Positions 44,506-54,469 of a stretch of 64,000 nt of DNA are shown here, one piece after another (the first letter of the stretch is position 1; each line of letters starts with the position of its first letter). Location: the NCBI GenBank assembly GCA_025361565.1, contig JANYKN010000175.1:62001-126000 (forward strand), read 5' to 3'. Source of the DNA: Bacteroidota bacterium. Lineage in GTDB: Bacteria; Bacteroidota; Bacteroidia; Bacteroidales; NBLH01. The position numbers and the translations under genes are program-made. A model generated the notes under the pieces. The model saw only the letters and a program-made list of their open reading frames with translations. It had not been told where the DNA came from and searched no databases.

Positions 44506-44910
44506 TTATTGAACCAAATCCTCAACCTTTTGTTCTGAATTCTTCTTTAGCAATAAAATAAAAGTTGAAAAAACAACAGCGAACAAGCCTAAAGCAATTC
44601 CTTGATACAAGGTTCGGACAAAAATAAATTCCGCTACCAAAATGGAGATCCAGAAAGGGATTAAGAAATATATTTTTAACCGAAGCGGAATATTGGGATT
44701 TTTTTCATATTCACCAATTAATTTTGCAAATATTCTTTGTTTGAGAATCCAGGCATACATTTTATCTGAACTCCTTAAATAAAAATAACCGGTAAGTAAT
44801 ATGAATGGAGTTCCTGGAATACCGGGCATGAAAATACCAATGTAAGCTAGCACGAGACAAATAGTGCCTAAGACAAAAAAGAAGTATTTCCTTAACCGGA
44901 TTTTATTCAT
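44506..44910 (-). CDS. DUF454 (YbaN-like) membrane protein
   Basis: 134 aa with three to four hydrophobic segments. YFFFVLGTICLVLAYIGIFM, PGIPGTPFILLTGYFYLRSS, then a C-terminal pair of helices. The PGIPGTPFIL stretch is diagnostic of YbaN/DUF454. Function unknown. Last gene of the five-gene operon; its start overlaps the kinase gene by 4 bp. Confidence 0.85.
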   Translation of the reverse strand: MNKIRLRKYFFFVLGTICLVLAYIGIFMPGIPGTPFILLTGYFYLRSSDKMYAWILKQRIFAKLIGEYEKNPNIPLRLKIYFLIPFWISILVAEFIFVRTLYQGIALGLFAVVFSTFILLLKKNSEQKVEDLVQ

Positions 44911-45722
44911 AAAGCAGATTTACAATAATTATGAAATAATTGAATTCGAAATTCATTTAGGCTCGAAATACAACCAGCATCAATAATTTCAACCAGATTT
45001 GGATGGCTTTTATTGATATCGATAAACAATCTATCATAGCCTTGTCCAAGTTTGTTCAATATGTCAACCGTTTCGTGTGCTTCTCGAATTTTGCGATTGA
45101 AAATCCGTTGGAATAACACTTCCGCATCCGCTTTTAAATAATATATTTTATCAGGAAGCTTGACTTCAAACAACTCTATTAAATCATTAATTGTTAGTTT
45201 TTTATCAATAAAAAACCAGTTGTAAATGAAACCTGCAAACCCCTTAATTGATGCTTCTGATTTATTTATGAAGGATTTGGGAATTAGCTGAACCAAATAT
45301 TCCAATTCTTGTTTGTGGTTTAAATCAATTTTGCTCAATAAATTTTTATCTACCAATCCTGAACCTGTTTTTTCAGCATAAAACTGCGCATAAACAAGCG
45401 TATCGATTAAAGGATGGCGTTCGCAAAACATGGTACTTATTGATGGTTTTGCTTTTAACCCATTAATCTTTTTAAAAAGTAGCATGGAGCTAAAAATGGC
45501 AACTGCTTTAAGCGATGGAACTTTCAATTGATCAGCCAATTGATTAATATAGTTTACAAATTGCGAAGTTTTTTTCAGCATCAAATCCTCTTGAAGACTA
45601 TTAATGTCAATGGTTGGCAAATAAACAAATTCAAAATCATTTTCTTTCTTCACTTTTGAAAGTTCATCAAGAATAGTGCTTTTCCCTGAACCATCAAGTC
45701 CTGTTATAAGAACGGTTTTCAT
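44907..45722 (-). CDS. P-loop kinase-like protein (thymidylate-kinase-like)
   Basis: 271 aa. Walker A VLITGLDGSGKSTILDELSK near residue 4. MFCERHPLIDTLVYAQFYAE near 111 fits the acceptor-side region of dTMP-kinase folds, and DKIYYLKADAEVLFQRIFNR near 190 the lid. Longer than true thymidylate kinase (about 210 aa) and with a unique middle, so the substrate is probably not dTMP. Second of two such kinases in tandem. Confidence 0.8.
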   Translation of the reverse strand: MKTVLITGLDGSGKSTILDELSKVKKENDFEFVYLPTIDINSLQEDLMLKKTSQFVNYINQLADQLKVPSLKAVAIFSSMLLFKKINGLKAKPSISTMFCERHPLIDTLVYAQFYAEKTGSGLVDKNLLSKIDLNHKQELEYLVQLIPKSFINKSEASIKGFAGFIYNWFFIDKKLTINDLIELFEVKLPDKIYYLKADAEVLFQRIFNRKIREAHETVDILNKLGQGYDRLFIDINKSHPNLVEIIDAGCISSLNEFRIQLFHNYCKSAL

Positions 45723-45726
45723 GGTT

Positions 45727-46323
45727 TCAACCTATTATTTTAAGCGTTTCGGCCAAAGTAAATTCCACATCGATTTGTGCATCAATCTGATGCCAATTTG
45801 TTTTATCAAACCTGCACCATTCTGCCAATGCTCTTTTTTGAAAATCAATAAATGTTGAAACATCAGGCTTTGAAACCAATCCACATTCATACCTTGAAAA
45901 ACTTTTTTTCCTTTGAGAAGCTATTTCAACTGGTAAAATAAGTTCTACAACAAGATTAGGCTTAAGAAAAGCGTCCTGTAAGGAGCAAATCAATTTTTCG
46001 TTTGCCCCTAAGGCTTTTTCAGTCGCAAAATATTTATAATAGTAACTATCAATCAGAATTGTGTTTAGTTTGCTTTGCATGGCGATGTCCAAGGCATATT
46101 TTAGACAATGCGATAGAAACAACAATCTCGAATCGGGCGTAAGTGAACAAAGAAAATTATCGATATCCGTTTTCGATTTAAATGGAAGCCCTTTTGCTGA
46201 ACTCGCCATTAAATCCCAAATGCTTGCATGGTAAAAGTCGCCATAATGATTAAGTATCCCTTTTATCAGTGTGCTTTTACCCGTTCCATCCATTCCGGTT
46301 ATACAAATCAGTTTTTTATCCAT
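45727..46323 (-). CDS. P-loop kinase-like protein (thymidylate-kinase-like)
   Basis: 198 aa. Walker A ICITGMDGTGKSTLIKGILN near 6, ILIDSYYYKYFATEKALG near 87 where dTMP kinase has its DR-Y motif, and LILPVEIASQRKKSF near 128 for the lid Arg. Its neighbour at 44907 shares the G-x-DGxGKST loop but little else. It starts 1 bp after the nucleotidyltransferase gene and ends 4 bp before the next kinase. Confidence 0.8.
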   Translation of the reverse strand: MDKKLICITGMDGTGKSTLIKGILNHYGDFYHASIWDLMASSAKGLPFKSKTDIDNFLCSLTPDSRLLFLSHCLKYALDIAMQSKLNTILIDSYYYKYFATEKALGANEKLICSLQDAFLKPNLVVELILPVEIASQRKKSFSRYECGLVSKPDVSTFIDFQKRALAEWCRFDKTNWHQIDAQIDVEFTLAETLKIIG

Positions 46324-46324
46324 T

Positions 46325-47692
46325 TTATTGAATCTCTTTTACTGCCCTTTTTATGTCATCGGGATTTAATCCCCTGTTTTTCAGATATTCGAAATAAGTT
46401 TCTTTTTTTATAAAATAATTTTTAACCGATATTATGGTATCAAACAGCATCTTAACAAACAAAAGAAGGGTTATTTTTAATCCAATTTCCTCTCCTATCA
46501 GCGAAAATGTAAGGAATGGGGCTTTGATTCGTGCACCAATCCATTTAAGCACTCCTGGATCTGAACTGAAATCAGCCATTTTTTGAAGTAAATTCGCTTT
46601 TGGCCAAAACATCAGTTTCACCAGGTACAAATACAAAAATAGCTTTTTATGAAAATGATGGTAAAGGCTAAAATAGAAAACAGTCATTTCAACCTCATGA
46701 AAATAATCATTATAAGAGAGTTGCATGTCTCCCGTTTTTAGAGCCATTTTTAGACGCGAATCCAGTCTTTTGCCTAGAAAATTCTTTTTAACAGGACTAA
46801 GTTTTTCAAGCAAAGATTCCGGAATGGATCCGGAACAAAGATTGGTCAGTTGCAAAGTGAACCAGGCTTTATCAACTGCGTCCGACTTTTTACAAAGCTC
46901 AACAAATTTGTTTTCGTTAAAATGCTCTTCAGAAAGGAGCAGATTGTATATATCCATGCAATCGCGAATGCCGCATTTATAAATTCCCATATGCAAAATG
47001 AGATGCAACAGATTATATTCAGCTGATAATTGTCTGATTTCCAATCCACCAAATTCAAATTCTTTGGTGTTTTGCCAAATGTCATCAGCTTGTACCGTAT
47101 ATTTTGAAGTCGGTGATTTTAAACCCCATTGAGTGCCTGTAATGCATTGAAAATTAGGGCTAATAAATGAAAGCCCGGCATGGCTATATTTTGCGGCTTT
47201 GCCTTTTTCGCCACCCCAACCAAAACCAAGAGGAATGTATCCAAGCTTGAAGTAAATTTCCTGCACTTTAGGCCAATCTTCGAGGTGAATAAGCATATCA
47301 AAATCATTCATTTTTTTATAGCCAACATCGCCATAAACCTGATGAAGAAACAGATTCCCCTTCAACAAAGCTACTTGAATTCCTTCGGTTTTAAATTCAG
47401 TTAAAAAACGAATGGCTTCCTTGTTTCTGTTTTCATTTTCGGAACGTACTTTATTATAAATTGTTTTAAAATCCTGTTGGGTCTTTTCACTCAGCTTATC
47501 AATTAAATCCAATCTATTCATTTGCAGATAAATCCAGGGTGCCAATTTCCAGTTTTTGCAATATTGGAAAAAATCGTTCTGATTTTGTTGGTCTATGCTC
47601 AATTCCAAGAAATATTGATTTATCCTATACTTTTCGTCCGGATTTATATTAATTTTTGCAAGCCTTGCTGCGATGTAAAATTTATTCTCCAT
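46325..47692 (-). CDS. nucleotidyltransferase-family protein (NTP_transf_5-like)
   Basis: 455 aa. Near residue 118 VALLKGNLFLHQVYGDVGYK then KMNDFDMLIHLEDWPKVQEI supply the G-x...D-x-D nucleotidyltransferase core in the form seen in the uncharacterised NTP_transf_5 group. Further blocks: YNLLHLILHMGIYKCGIRDC near 230. No signal peptide; some hydrophobic C-terminal stretches. Such proteins occur in polysaccharide and peptide-modification loci, with unknown substrate. It overlaps the dikinase gene by 11 bp. Confidence 0.78.
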   Translation of the reverse strand: MENKFYIAARLAKININPDEKYRINQYFLELSIDQQNQNDFFQYCKNWKLAPWIYLQMNRLDLIDKLSEKTQQDFKTIYNKVRSENENRNKEAIRFLTEFKTEGIQVALLKGNLFLHQVYGDVGYKKMNDFDMLIHLEDWPKVQEIYFKLGYIPLGFGWGGEKGKAAKYSHAGLSFISPNFQCITGTQWGLKSPTSKYTVQADDIWQNTKEFEFGGLEIRQLSAEYNLLHLILHMGIYKCGIRDCMDIYNLLLSEEHFNENKFVELCKKSDAVDKAWFTLQLTNLCSGSIPESLLEKLSPVKKNFLGKRLDSRLKMALKTGDMQLSYNDYFHEVEMTVFYFSLYHHFHKKLFLYLYLVKLMFWPKANLLQKMADFSSDPGVLKWIGARIKAPFLTFSLIGEEIGLKITLLLFVKMLFDTIISVKNYFIKKETYFEYLKNRGLNPDDIKRAVKEIQ

Positions 47693-50165
47693 GATATTCT
47701 GTATTTATTTCGCCAGTAGCGCCATTCATTCTAATAAAATCTCCATTTTTTAGCATTGAAGTAATCCCTTTTGCCCCAACAATTGAAGGTATCCCCATTT
47801 CGCGGCAAAGAATTGCAGTGTGGCTTAACAAATTTCCCTTTTCGGAAATTACTCCCAACGCTTGCGAAAACAAATTAATCCATCCCGGTTCAAAATATTT
47901 GGCAACTAAAATGCAATCTGCAAAATCATTTTGTGCAATCGATTCTGGGGTTATTATCTTTACTTTATTTGCAACCGTACCGCTGCAGCAACCAATTCCC
48001 TTTATTGTGCCGTTATTGGATTTAGAAAAACCGGTTTGCACCGGAATTAATGAATCGCCAGTAAGTTGATACCTGTTCGCTCTAAGCTCTAATTCAAAAC
48101 CTTTGTATTCATTTTTTCGGGTTTCGATAATAGCTTGATATTCTGGAACAAGTTTAGTGTCAAGAATCTCATCCAAATTCAAATAAAGCGAATCACCTTT
48201 GATTGCAATCTGATAATTCTTCAGTAAAACCTCATCTATTGACCTGAATATGATTCTGATCATAGCAAAAATGCGTGTTCTTGTAAAACGAAAATTTTCC
48301 CTATCCCTAATCCTGTTCAATGTAACTTTAATCAGCTTTAATAACAAAAATCTTTTGAATGGATGATATTGATATTGTTGATTTATAACCGCTTTATAAT
48401 CAATCATTATTTGTGAACCGGAAGACTGATTAGAAGCATTTGCCATTGTTTTGAGCAGCTTAATAAAACGCAGCGGATCTTCCTTATAATTAACGATTTC
48501 CATCTTTAGTTCACCTTCTTCGCATCTTTCGCCAAAGCGAATTATGTAATTATTTATTATTGAATAAAAAGAAGGGAATTCAATTTCGAGCCTGGCATAA
48601 ATTTCGGCAGCTTCATTTTTAAGAATTAAATTTTTAATTTCTTGATTTTGTTGCAATTCAACAGTTATTTTTTGAAATTCACGTACAATCTGAACAGAAA
48701 TAATATCACCTTGAGAGTACAAAATATCATTAACAAAATTGGGATATTTGTCATGAATATTTGACTTTAAGATAAACTTTTTAAGAAGTGCAAATAATAT
48801 CATTGCATAAAAACCATTCAACACCGGTGCCAACCAGTTAGCTGAAAGACTGCTTTCCAGCTTTTTATACATAACAATTAATTCCACATGATTTTTTGAC
48901 TGAAGATTTACTTTCGAAAAATCATCAAGAGCTGATTCACAGCTTTCCATATATCGCTTTCGGTGACTGCCCATGGTAATAAAGGCCCAAAAAATTTTAA
49001 CCAGAAGTTTAAAATATGCAATAGAAGAAGGTTTACCTTCAGGAATTTCGAATTCGGCATCATCCATACCCAAAATTTTTGCAATATGTCCGCTTGTTTT
49101 TTTACCAAAAGGTAATTGATAAAGTAATTGCTGCCAGGCTGTTATATTGTAATACAAAGCCCCTTTTATATCGCCAACCATATTTGCAAATAGCTGTTCT
49201 TTATTTGAAAGTGATAATTTGCTCATACCAAGATATCTGGCCATTGCCTTATAAGCCAACAAATAGGTCTGTTTTACAAATGAAATGCTCAGTGGCAGCG
49301 TTAATCCAGGATAGTTTTCTCCGATATTTGAATTATCATAAATCCAAATCCTTTTATTATTTAAATTATTGGTAATTGGACGCACCTGTAACCAATAAAT
49401 TTGATTGTTGGCAATTGCAAATTCAATATCTAAGGGATATCCCTTAAGTTTGGATAATTTTTTGGCACCATTAATCAACTTTTTAAAAAGGGCATTGTTT
49501 TCTTTTATAATTTCATTACCAACTTTTGAAACTGCTGTTAATTTGACTGAATAAATCTCGCCAGAATAAGTCAATTCGGGTTTTGACCAATTTATTTTTC
49601 TATGTCTACAAGTGCCTGTTAATGCTTCTTCCTTTCCTGAAACTAGGTTTTCGCCAAGTCCGGGAATAATGTTAATAATGATTGAATTATCCTGTTTTAC
49701 AAGCGGATTTTTGGTGAAAATAACACCCGAATAATCCGGATTTATCATTTCCTGGATGATGATTGAAAAAGCTATCTCTTTTTTTTCACCATAATTCAAA
49801 TTTTTAACTGCCAGATATGAATCAATTACTTTTTTGATTGATGAAGCAAGCTCTCTGCCATTTGTATTGGTTATTGTCTGAAACAATCCTGCATAAGAAA
49901 ATACTTTTCCATCTTCAACATTGCCACTTGAGCGGACTGCCCAGAGTTTATCTATCGAAAAATGGTTTGATTCATAAAACTGGTCAACAGAAACTTGTAT
50001 GAGTTGCAGATTATTAATAAATTGGGATATGGTTTCGCTCGTAATTAGAAAAAAATCAGGGACTTGAAAATGATGGTCTTTTAAAAAAAACAAACCTTCA
50101 GCTTTTCCTCCACAGTTTTGCTTATTAATCGAAACCTGATCGCTATGTATTATCTCATTCATCAT
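47682..50165 (-). CDS. PEP-synthase/rifampicin-phosphotransferase-like dikinase
   Basis: 827 aa. N-terminal PPDK_N ATP-grasp region: WAVRSSGNVEDGKVFSYAGL near 76, VIFTKNPL near 149, LDIEFAIANNQIYWLQVRPI near 243. A long middle region is of unclear nature. The C-terminal swivelling phosphohistidine domain has NLLSHTAILCREMGIPSIVG with His782. The pyruvate/PEP barrel of true PEP synthase is missing, so the layout is that of rifampicin phosphotransferase: ATP domain, substrate domain, His domain. It would move a phosphate from ATP through His782 to an unknown small molecule or glycan. First gene of a five-gene operon, divergent from the SDR gene. Confidence 0.85.
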   Translation of the reverse strand: MMNEIIHSDQVSINKQNCGGKAEGLFFLKDHHFQVPDFFLITSETISQFINNLQLIQVSVDQFYESNHFSIDKLWAVRSSGNVEDGKVFSYAGLFQTITNTNGRELASSIKKVIDSYLAVKNLNYGEKKEIAFSIIIQEMINPDYSGVIFTKNPLVKQDNSIIINIIPGLGENLVSGKEEALTGTCRHRKINWSKPELTYSGEIYSVKLTAVSKVGNEIIKENNALFKKLINGAKKLSKLKGYPLDIEFAIANNQIYWLQVRPITNNLNNKRIWIYDNSNIGENYPGLTLPLSISFVKQTYLLAYKAMARYLGMSKLSLSNKEQLFANMVGDIKGALYYNITAWQQLLYQLPFGKKTSGHIAKILGMDDAEFEIPEGKPSSIAYFKLLVKIFWAFITMGSHRKRYMESCESALDDFSKVNLQSKNHVELIVMYKKLESSLSANWLAPVLNGFYAMILFALLKKFILKSNIHDKYPNFVNDILYSQGDIISVQIVREFQKITVELQQNQEIKNLILKNEAAEIYARLEIEFPSFYSIINNYIIRFGERCEEGELKMEIVNYKEDPLRFIKLLKTMANASNQSSGSQIMIDYKAVINQQYQYHPFKRFLLLKLIKVTLNRIRDRENFRFTRTRIFAMIRIIFRSIDEVLLKNYQIAIKGDSLYLNLDEILDTKLVPEYQAIIETRKNEYKGFELELRANRYQLTGDSLIPVQTGFSKSNNGTIKGIGCCSGTVANKVKIITPESIAQNDFADCILVAKYFEPGWINLFSQALGVISEKGNLLSHTAILCREMGIPSIVGAKGITSMLKNGDFIRMNGATGEINTEYHGE

Positions 50166-50332
50166 ATTGTATTGTTCAAATATAGGCTAATAATTTAAGA
50201 TATAGCCATTCTTTTGGTTGCCTTTTTAGGATAAATTGATTTACCTTTATCCGGATAAAAAGGGTGAAAAACCAAAAGCGGACTATTGAATTTGAGCATT
50301 TACCTTTTATTAACTGAATAAATTCATATAAA

Positions 50333-51313
50333 ATGAAAATAATTATCACCGGATCAACAGGGTCTTTGGGTGCTGTTCTTACTCGCTATTTCTCTGGACA
50401 AGGTCATGAAATTATTGCAACAGGACAAATAGAATCTCCACCCAAAAACCTTCTGGATTTTGCCAAATACATCCAAACAGACATCCGGAATCCATATGTT
50501 TTGCCCGATGCGGATATCTGTATCCACACTGCTGCACTTTCAGATGATAAAGCTTCAAAAGAAAATCTCCATCATGCTAATGTGATTGGTACCCAAAATA
50601 CTTTGAATGCGGCTAAAAATTGTAGCAAATTCATCCATATTTCGTCCTCTTCGGTTTATTTGCCGGCCGAAGAACCTTTAATGGAAGATATTGCCGGAAA
50701 GCAAAACAATAAGCAACTATCACCTTATGGATATTCAAAATGGATGGCAGAACAAATGCTTATGCAGGAGACAAATCACAAGGTTTGTTTTATCCTTAGG
50801 CCCCGTGCCCATTATGGTCCGGGCGATAAAGTTATACTTCCACGTTTGCTTAAACTGGTGAAAAATGACATCATTTACCGCCCTGGAAAAATGGAAGTCA
50901 ATGTTTCCCTTACACATTATGATAACGTGATACACGCCATTGAATGTTGCTTAAAGTCTGAATTTCAAGGAATTCATACTTATAACATTTCTGATGCTCA
51001 GGCTTATGTTTTTATTGATGTTATACGGAAAATGACCGAAAGCCTTTACGATAAACCACTGGTTGAAAAGCAAATCCCAATTTTGCTATTGAAAATGATG
51101 GCTTCAATGAAAATAAATGGAATGACAATGTTGTTGGTCAGATCTTTTTCCAAAAATATGGTTTTGGATATTTCAAAAATCAAAAGGGAATTGAACTACA
51201 ACCCAATAGCTAATTTCGATTCATCACTGCTGGAACTCAAAAAATGGGTAAACAAAATAGGTGGGATTGAAGTTATTAAAACGGGAGATAAACATCTGGC
51301 CTGGGAATATTAG
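50333..51313 (+). CDS. NAD-dependent epimerase/dehydratase (extended SDR)
   Basis: 326 aa. Rossmann start IIITGSTGSLGAVLTRYF (GxxGxxG), HTAAL near 68, FIHISSSSVYLP near 100, catalytic YGYSKW near 130 and RPRAHYGPGD near 158. Nucleotide-sugar epimerases, dehydratases and 3-beta-HSD-like enzymes share this layout; the substrate cannot be set. It is transcribed away from the dikinase operon across a 167-bp shared upstream region, so it may be coregulated with it. Confidence 0.87.
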   Translation: MKIIITGSTGSLGAVLTRYFSGQGHEIIATGQIESPPKNLLDFAKYIQTDIRNPYVLPDADICIHTAALSDDKASKENLHHANVIGTQNTLNAAKNCSKFIHISSSSVYLPAEEPLMEDIAGKQNNKQLSPYGYSKWMAEQMLMQETNHKVCFILRPRAHYGPGDKVILPRLLKLVKNDIIYRPGKMEVNVSLTHYDNVIHAIECCLKSEFQGIHTYNISDAQAYVFIDVIRKMTESLYDKPLVEKQIPILLLKMMASMKINGMTMLLVRSFSKNMVLDISKIKRELNYNPIANFDSSLLELKKWVNKIGGIEVIKTGDKHLAWEY

Positions 51314-51356
51314 CAGTTTATAAAATATAAGACAATCTCGTTTAGTTTGGAAAAAA

Positions 51357-51440
51357 CACTTCGACAGGCTCAGAGTCCACCCTTTAGTTAGTGATCGTTG
51401 AGACTTCGGCGTGAGCTCAGTCGAACGCTTGTCGAAACGT
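51357..51440. repeat. inverted pair of TTCGAC/GCTCAG palindromic repeats
   Basis: CACTTCGACAGGCTCAGAGT at the left and a region ending GAGCTCAGTCGAACGCTTGT then CGAAAC at the right can pair with one another. Same family as those near pheS and inside the ABC fragments. The rest of the gap from 51314 to 51674 is very AT-rich with no gene. Confidence 0.75.
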
Positions 51441-51674
51441 TTTTCCAGCATAAAATATTTCCCTAACTAATCGACATTGAAATATAAGAACTTAATTATA
51501 AGCATTCAACATCTTCAATTCTACAAATGTGATTGCCCAATAACAATGATCAACTATTTCAAACTTACGATAAATTATTGTAAATTAGTAAATTGTTTGC
51601 ATTCAATTATTCATCTCTAATTCAACAATATCTATTGAATTTTAAAAAACATATTTTTTAAAAAATTTATTAGA

Positions 51675-52895
51675 ATGACTATGAAAACCTTATACTCCAA
51701 TCGATACAAAGATTTGCTTCGAACTATTTTTACGCTTATAATTCTAAGCTCAATTTTAGTTGGCTGCAAAAAAGATGACTCAAGTTCAAAAAACAAGAAT
51801 ATTTATTTGGTTGAATACAAGCTTATTGCAACCTCAAGTAAGTCACAGGTACTAATTATTGCAAGTCAAATTCCAGAAATTTATAATGTGATATCTACCA
51901 AAAATTTATCAGATGTTAAGGTTTATAAAATCAAGTATAAAACAAAAGATATTTCAGGACTAGAAATTATTGCATCCGGAGCGGTTATTGTGCCAACTAC
52001 AGAAAATCCGGTTCCAGTTTTATCATATCAGCACGGAACACTTTTCGATCCAACCGAAGCTCCATCATTATATTTAACAAGCTTCGAAACCAAAGGGCTT
52101 TCCACAATTCTTGCTTCTACAGGATATGCCGTTTCCGTGCCCGATTATTTGGGTTACGGTGAATCATCTGCTTATCCACATCCATATGAACATGCCAAAA
52201 CACTGGCTTCTGCTTCTTTTGATATGCTTATGGCCTCTCGGGAGTTATTCAAGGAAATCGGTGTTACTATATCAGATAAGCTATTCCTTACCGGTTATTC
52301 CGAAGGTGGAAATGCTACAATGGCTCTACATAAATATATTGAAGAAAACTCGGATTTAGTTGTAACGATGAGTGCCCCAGCATCAGGAGCCTACAATAAA
52401 ACAGCCTTTACAAAAGATATTTTACAAAAAAATGTAGATTTGACTTTCCTTCCTAATTTTATGTGGGTAATTGACTCATACAACTGGATTTATGGCTTAA
52501 ACAGACCATGGAGTCAATATGTAAACGAAACGGATGCAACAAAGCTTCAAGCGGTTACAAATCCTTTTAAACTAGCCGAAACGGATATTAACCACAACCC
52601 CCAATTATTATTTACACCTTCCTTAATTGATGGTATTTTAAATAACACAGATACTGATTTTTTGAACGCTTTGGCCGACAATGATAATTTCGATTGGACT
52701 CCTCGCTATCCAATTACACTTTTCTATGGCACTGCCGATGATTATGTTTTCCCTTTAAATTCTGAAACTGCATATGATGCATTGTCTGCCAACGGGGCAA
52801 CTGTGACTAAAGTAGTATATGACGGTATGGATCACACCACCACATTTATACCTTATGTACTTGATATGTTTGCACTATTCGAAAGCTTGAAATAA
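51675..52895 (+). CDS. secreted alpha/beta hydrolase (lipase/esterase-like lipoprotein)
   Basis: 406 aa, or 404 from the second Met. Lipoprotein signal with lipobox LVGC near residue 31. Nucleophile elbow LTGYSEGGNATMAL near 208 (GYSEG), acid in FYGTADDYVFP near 352, and His in YDGMDHTTTF near 386, so a complete Ser-Asp-His triad. DYLGYGESSAYPHPYEH near 160 is typical of secretory lipases of the LIP group. It is probably anchored in the outer or inner membrane and hydrolyses an ester. Stands alone. Confidence 0.88.
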   Translation: MTMKTLYSNRYKDLLRTIFTLIILSSILVGCKKDDSSSKNKNIYLVEYKLIATSSKSQVLIIASQIPEIYNVISTKNLSDVKVYKIKYKTKDISGLEIIASGAVIVPTTENPVPVLSYQHGTLFDPTEAPSLYLTSFETKGLSTILASTGYAVSVPDYLGYGESSAYPHPYEHAKTLASASFDMLMASRELFKEIGVTISDKLFLTGYSEGGNATMALHKYIEENSDLVVTMSAPASGAYNKTAFTKDILQKNVDLTFLPNFMWVIDSYNWIYGLNRPWSQYVNETDATKLQAVTNPFKLAETDINHNPQLLFTPSLIDGILNNTDTDFLNALADNDNFDWTPRYPITLFYGTADDYVFPLNSETAYDALSANGATVTKVVYDGMDHTTTFIPYVLDMFALFESLK

Positions 52896-52996
52896 AATAT
52901 ATCAACCAACTAAAAAACTATTTTGCTATTTGGAAGGAGAAAAGCCTTATTGTTAAAACTAGTATTTAATGCGAATTACAGAAATTCCAAAAAAAA

Positions 52997-53689
52997 TTAG
53001 CCCAACTCCGCTATTTTTCTCAAAATTTCGGGCTGCAAAATAGTGAAAGTTTTGCCCTCGATTCCGATAATTCCATCCTTTTTATACTCATTTAAAACGC
53101 GTACAGCATTTTCCATAGACATAGACGAATATTCTGCCAACTCGCGTCTGCTTAGTTTTAGCTCAAAAGTATTGTTTTTGAAAAACTCTTCTGAGAAATA
53201 AAGCAAAGCATCGGCTAATCTTCCCCTTAACTGCTTTTGATTGATGTCTACAATTTTTTTATATACAAAATTGGTAGATTCACTGATGGTTTTTGTGAGT
53301 TCGTACAAATACCCCACATTAGTCTGGGCTAGTTCTATAATTAAGCTGGAATTGATCATGCAAATCTGAGAATCTTCTAGGGCAGAAACCGTATAATTAT
53401 AATATTTACTGCCAAATAACGATTGCAAACCAATGTATTTGCTGACATTGATAATTTCAAGAATCAGGTTTTTGCTATTTCCTTCAACATATATTTTTAC
53501 AGATCCTTTTGCCAGATATAATGCATGTGTAACTTCTGTTCCTTGTTTGCAAATATTTTCGCCACGTTTAAAATTGACAATCAAACAATTGTTTTGAATA
53601 TTCTCAACATCAGATTTATCAAGTTTACTAAGCGAATAGGATTTATAAGGGCAAGCATGACAATCATTGGCTTTTGAAAATTTTGCCAT
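52997..53689 (-). CDS. Crp/Fnr-family transcription regulator
   Basis: 230 aa. N-terminal Cys motif NDCHACPYKS near 8-17, then the cyclic-nucleotide-type beta-roll (LIVNFKRGENICKQGTEVTH near 36), a dimer helix and a C-terminal helix-turn-helix (LSRRELAEYSSMSMENAVRV near 178). The CxxC is like those of Bacteroidota Fnr-type proteins; two Cys alone would not hold a 4Fe-4S cluster, so redox or metal sensing is only possible. It is divergent from the DsrC/DsrE2 pair across 400 bp and may control it. Confidence 0.9.
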   Translation of the reverse strand: MAKFSKANDCHACPYKSYSLSKLDKSDVENIQNNCLIVNFKRGENICKQGTEVTHALYLAKGSVKIYVEGNSKNLILEIINVSKYIGLQSLFGSKYYNYTVSALEDSQICMINSSLIIELAQTNVGYLYELTKTISESTNFVYKKIVDINQKQLRGRLADALLYFSEEFFKNNTFELKLSRRELAEYSSMSMENAVRVLNEYKKDGIIGIEGKTFTILQPEILRKIAELG

Positions 53690-54001
53690 ATCAATGAAAA
53701 TTTTATAGAGGTATTTTATACTGCAAAACTAAACAATTATTAGTTACCGATAAATTTATAAAATATGAATCATTGTTATAAAACAATTTATTTTATGACA
53801 TATACATAACTCATAGAACAATTAATCTTATTTCAATTATATAGATTCTTCACTGTGAAATTATATATAATATCACTAACTTTATTATGAAATTTAATTG
53901 GTATTTCGAACTATAAAATTTTAGACTAGTCCATCGATTATGGTCACATCAGCATGATAAAAACAAATTGTAACAAAATCTTAAAGGTAGATTAAGTTAT
54001 A

Positions 54002-54030
54002 TTTGATAACGATTAGAAATTATAACTTTG
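54002..54030 (+). promoter_or_regulatory. Bacteroidota-type promoter for the DsrC-like gene
   Basis: TTTG at 54002-54005, 17 bases, TAACTTTG at 54023-54030, an exact match to TTTG / TAnnTTTG. A second possible set lies just upstream (TATATTTG at 53998-54005). The rest of the gap 53690-54092 is very AT-rich with no gene. Confidence 0.55.
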
Positions 54031-54092
54031 AATTTCGAAATGATTTAAACCAGATTAACTAAATAATTAACAATCACTAAAATACAATAATT

Positions 54093-54404
54093 ATGGCTGA
54101 AAAAATCTATGCCGGAGTAAAGGTTCAGGTTGATCAGGAAGGTTATTTAATTGATACAAACCAATGGACTAAAGAAATTGCAAAAGAAATTGCAAAAGAA
54201 GAGGGTTTTGAACTCACAGAAACCCACTTTGCTATAATTAAATTTATTCGTGAAAAAGTAGCAAAGGGTGAAGCGTTGACTCTTCGTTCAATCGGAAAAT
54301 CGGGAGCAACAGACATCAAAGGGTTTTACCAATTATTCCCTGGAGCACCTTTAAAAAAGGCAACAAAATGTGCAGGTGTACCAAAACCATCAAGTTGCAT
54401 TTAA
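54093..54404 (+). CDS. TusE/DsrC-family sulfur-relay protein
   Basis: 103 aa. Carries sulfur on C-terminal cysteines and hands it to other proteins. GYLIDTNQWTKEIAKEIAKE near 18, LRSIGKSGATDIKGFYQLFP near 69, and the C-terminal arm KCAGVPKPSSCI with both conserved Cys (92 and 102, ten apart, the second next to last), the form of true DsrC rather than TusE-only proteins. No dsrAB or tusBCD genes are near. Followed by a DsrE2-like gene. Confidence 0.9.
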   Translation: MAEKIYAGVKVQVDQEGYLIDTNQWTKEIAKEIAKEEGFELTETHFAIIKFIREKVAKGEALTLRSIGKSGATDIKGFYQLFPGAPLKKATKCAGVPKPSSCI

Positions 54405-54469
54405 AGATTTGAATGTTGTGACAAATCTTGCTATTATTATGCATATCTGAACCCAGTAAATCAGAAACG

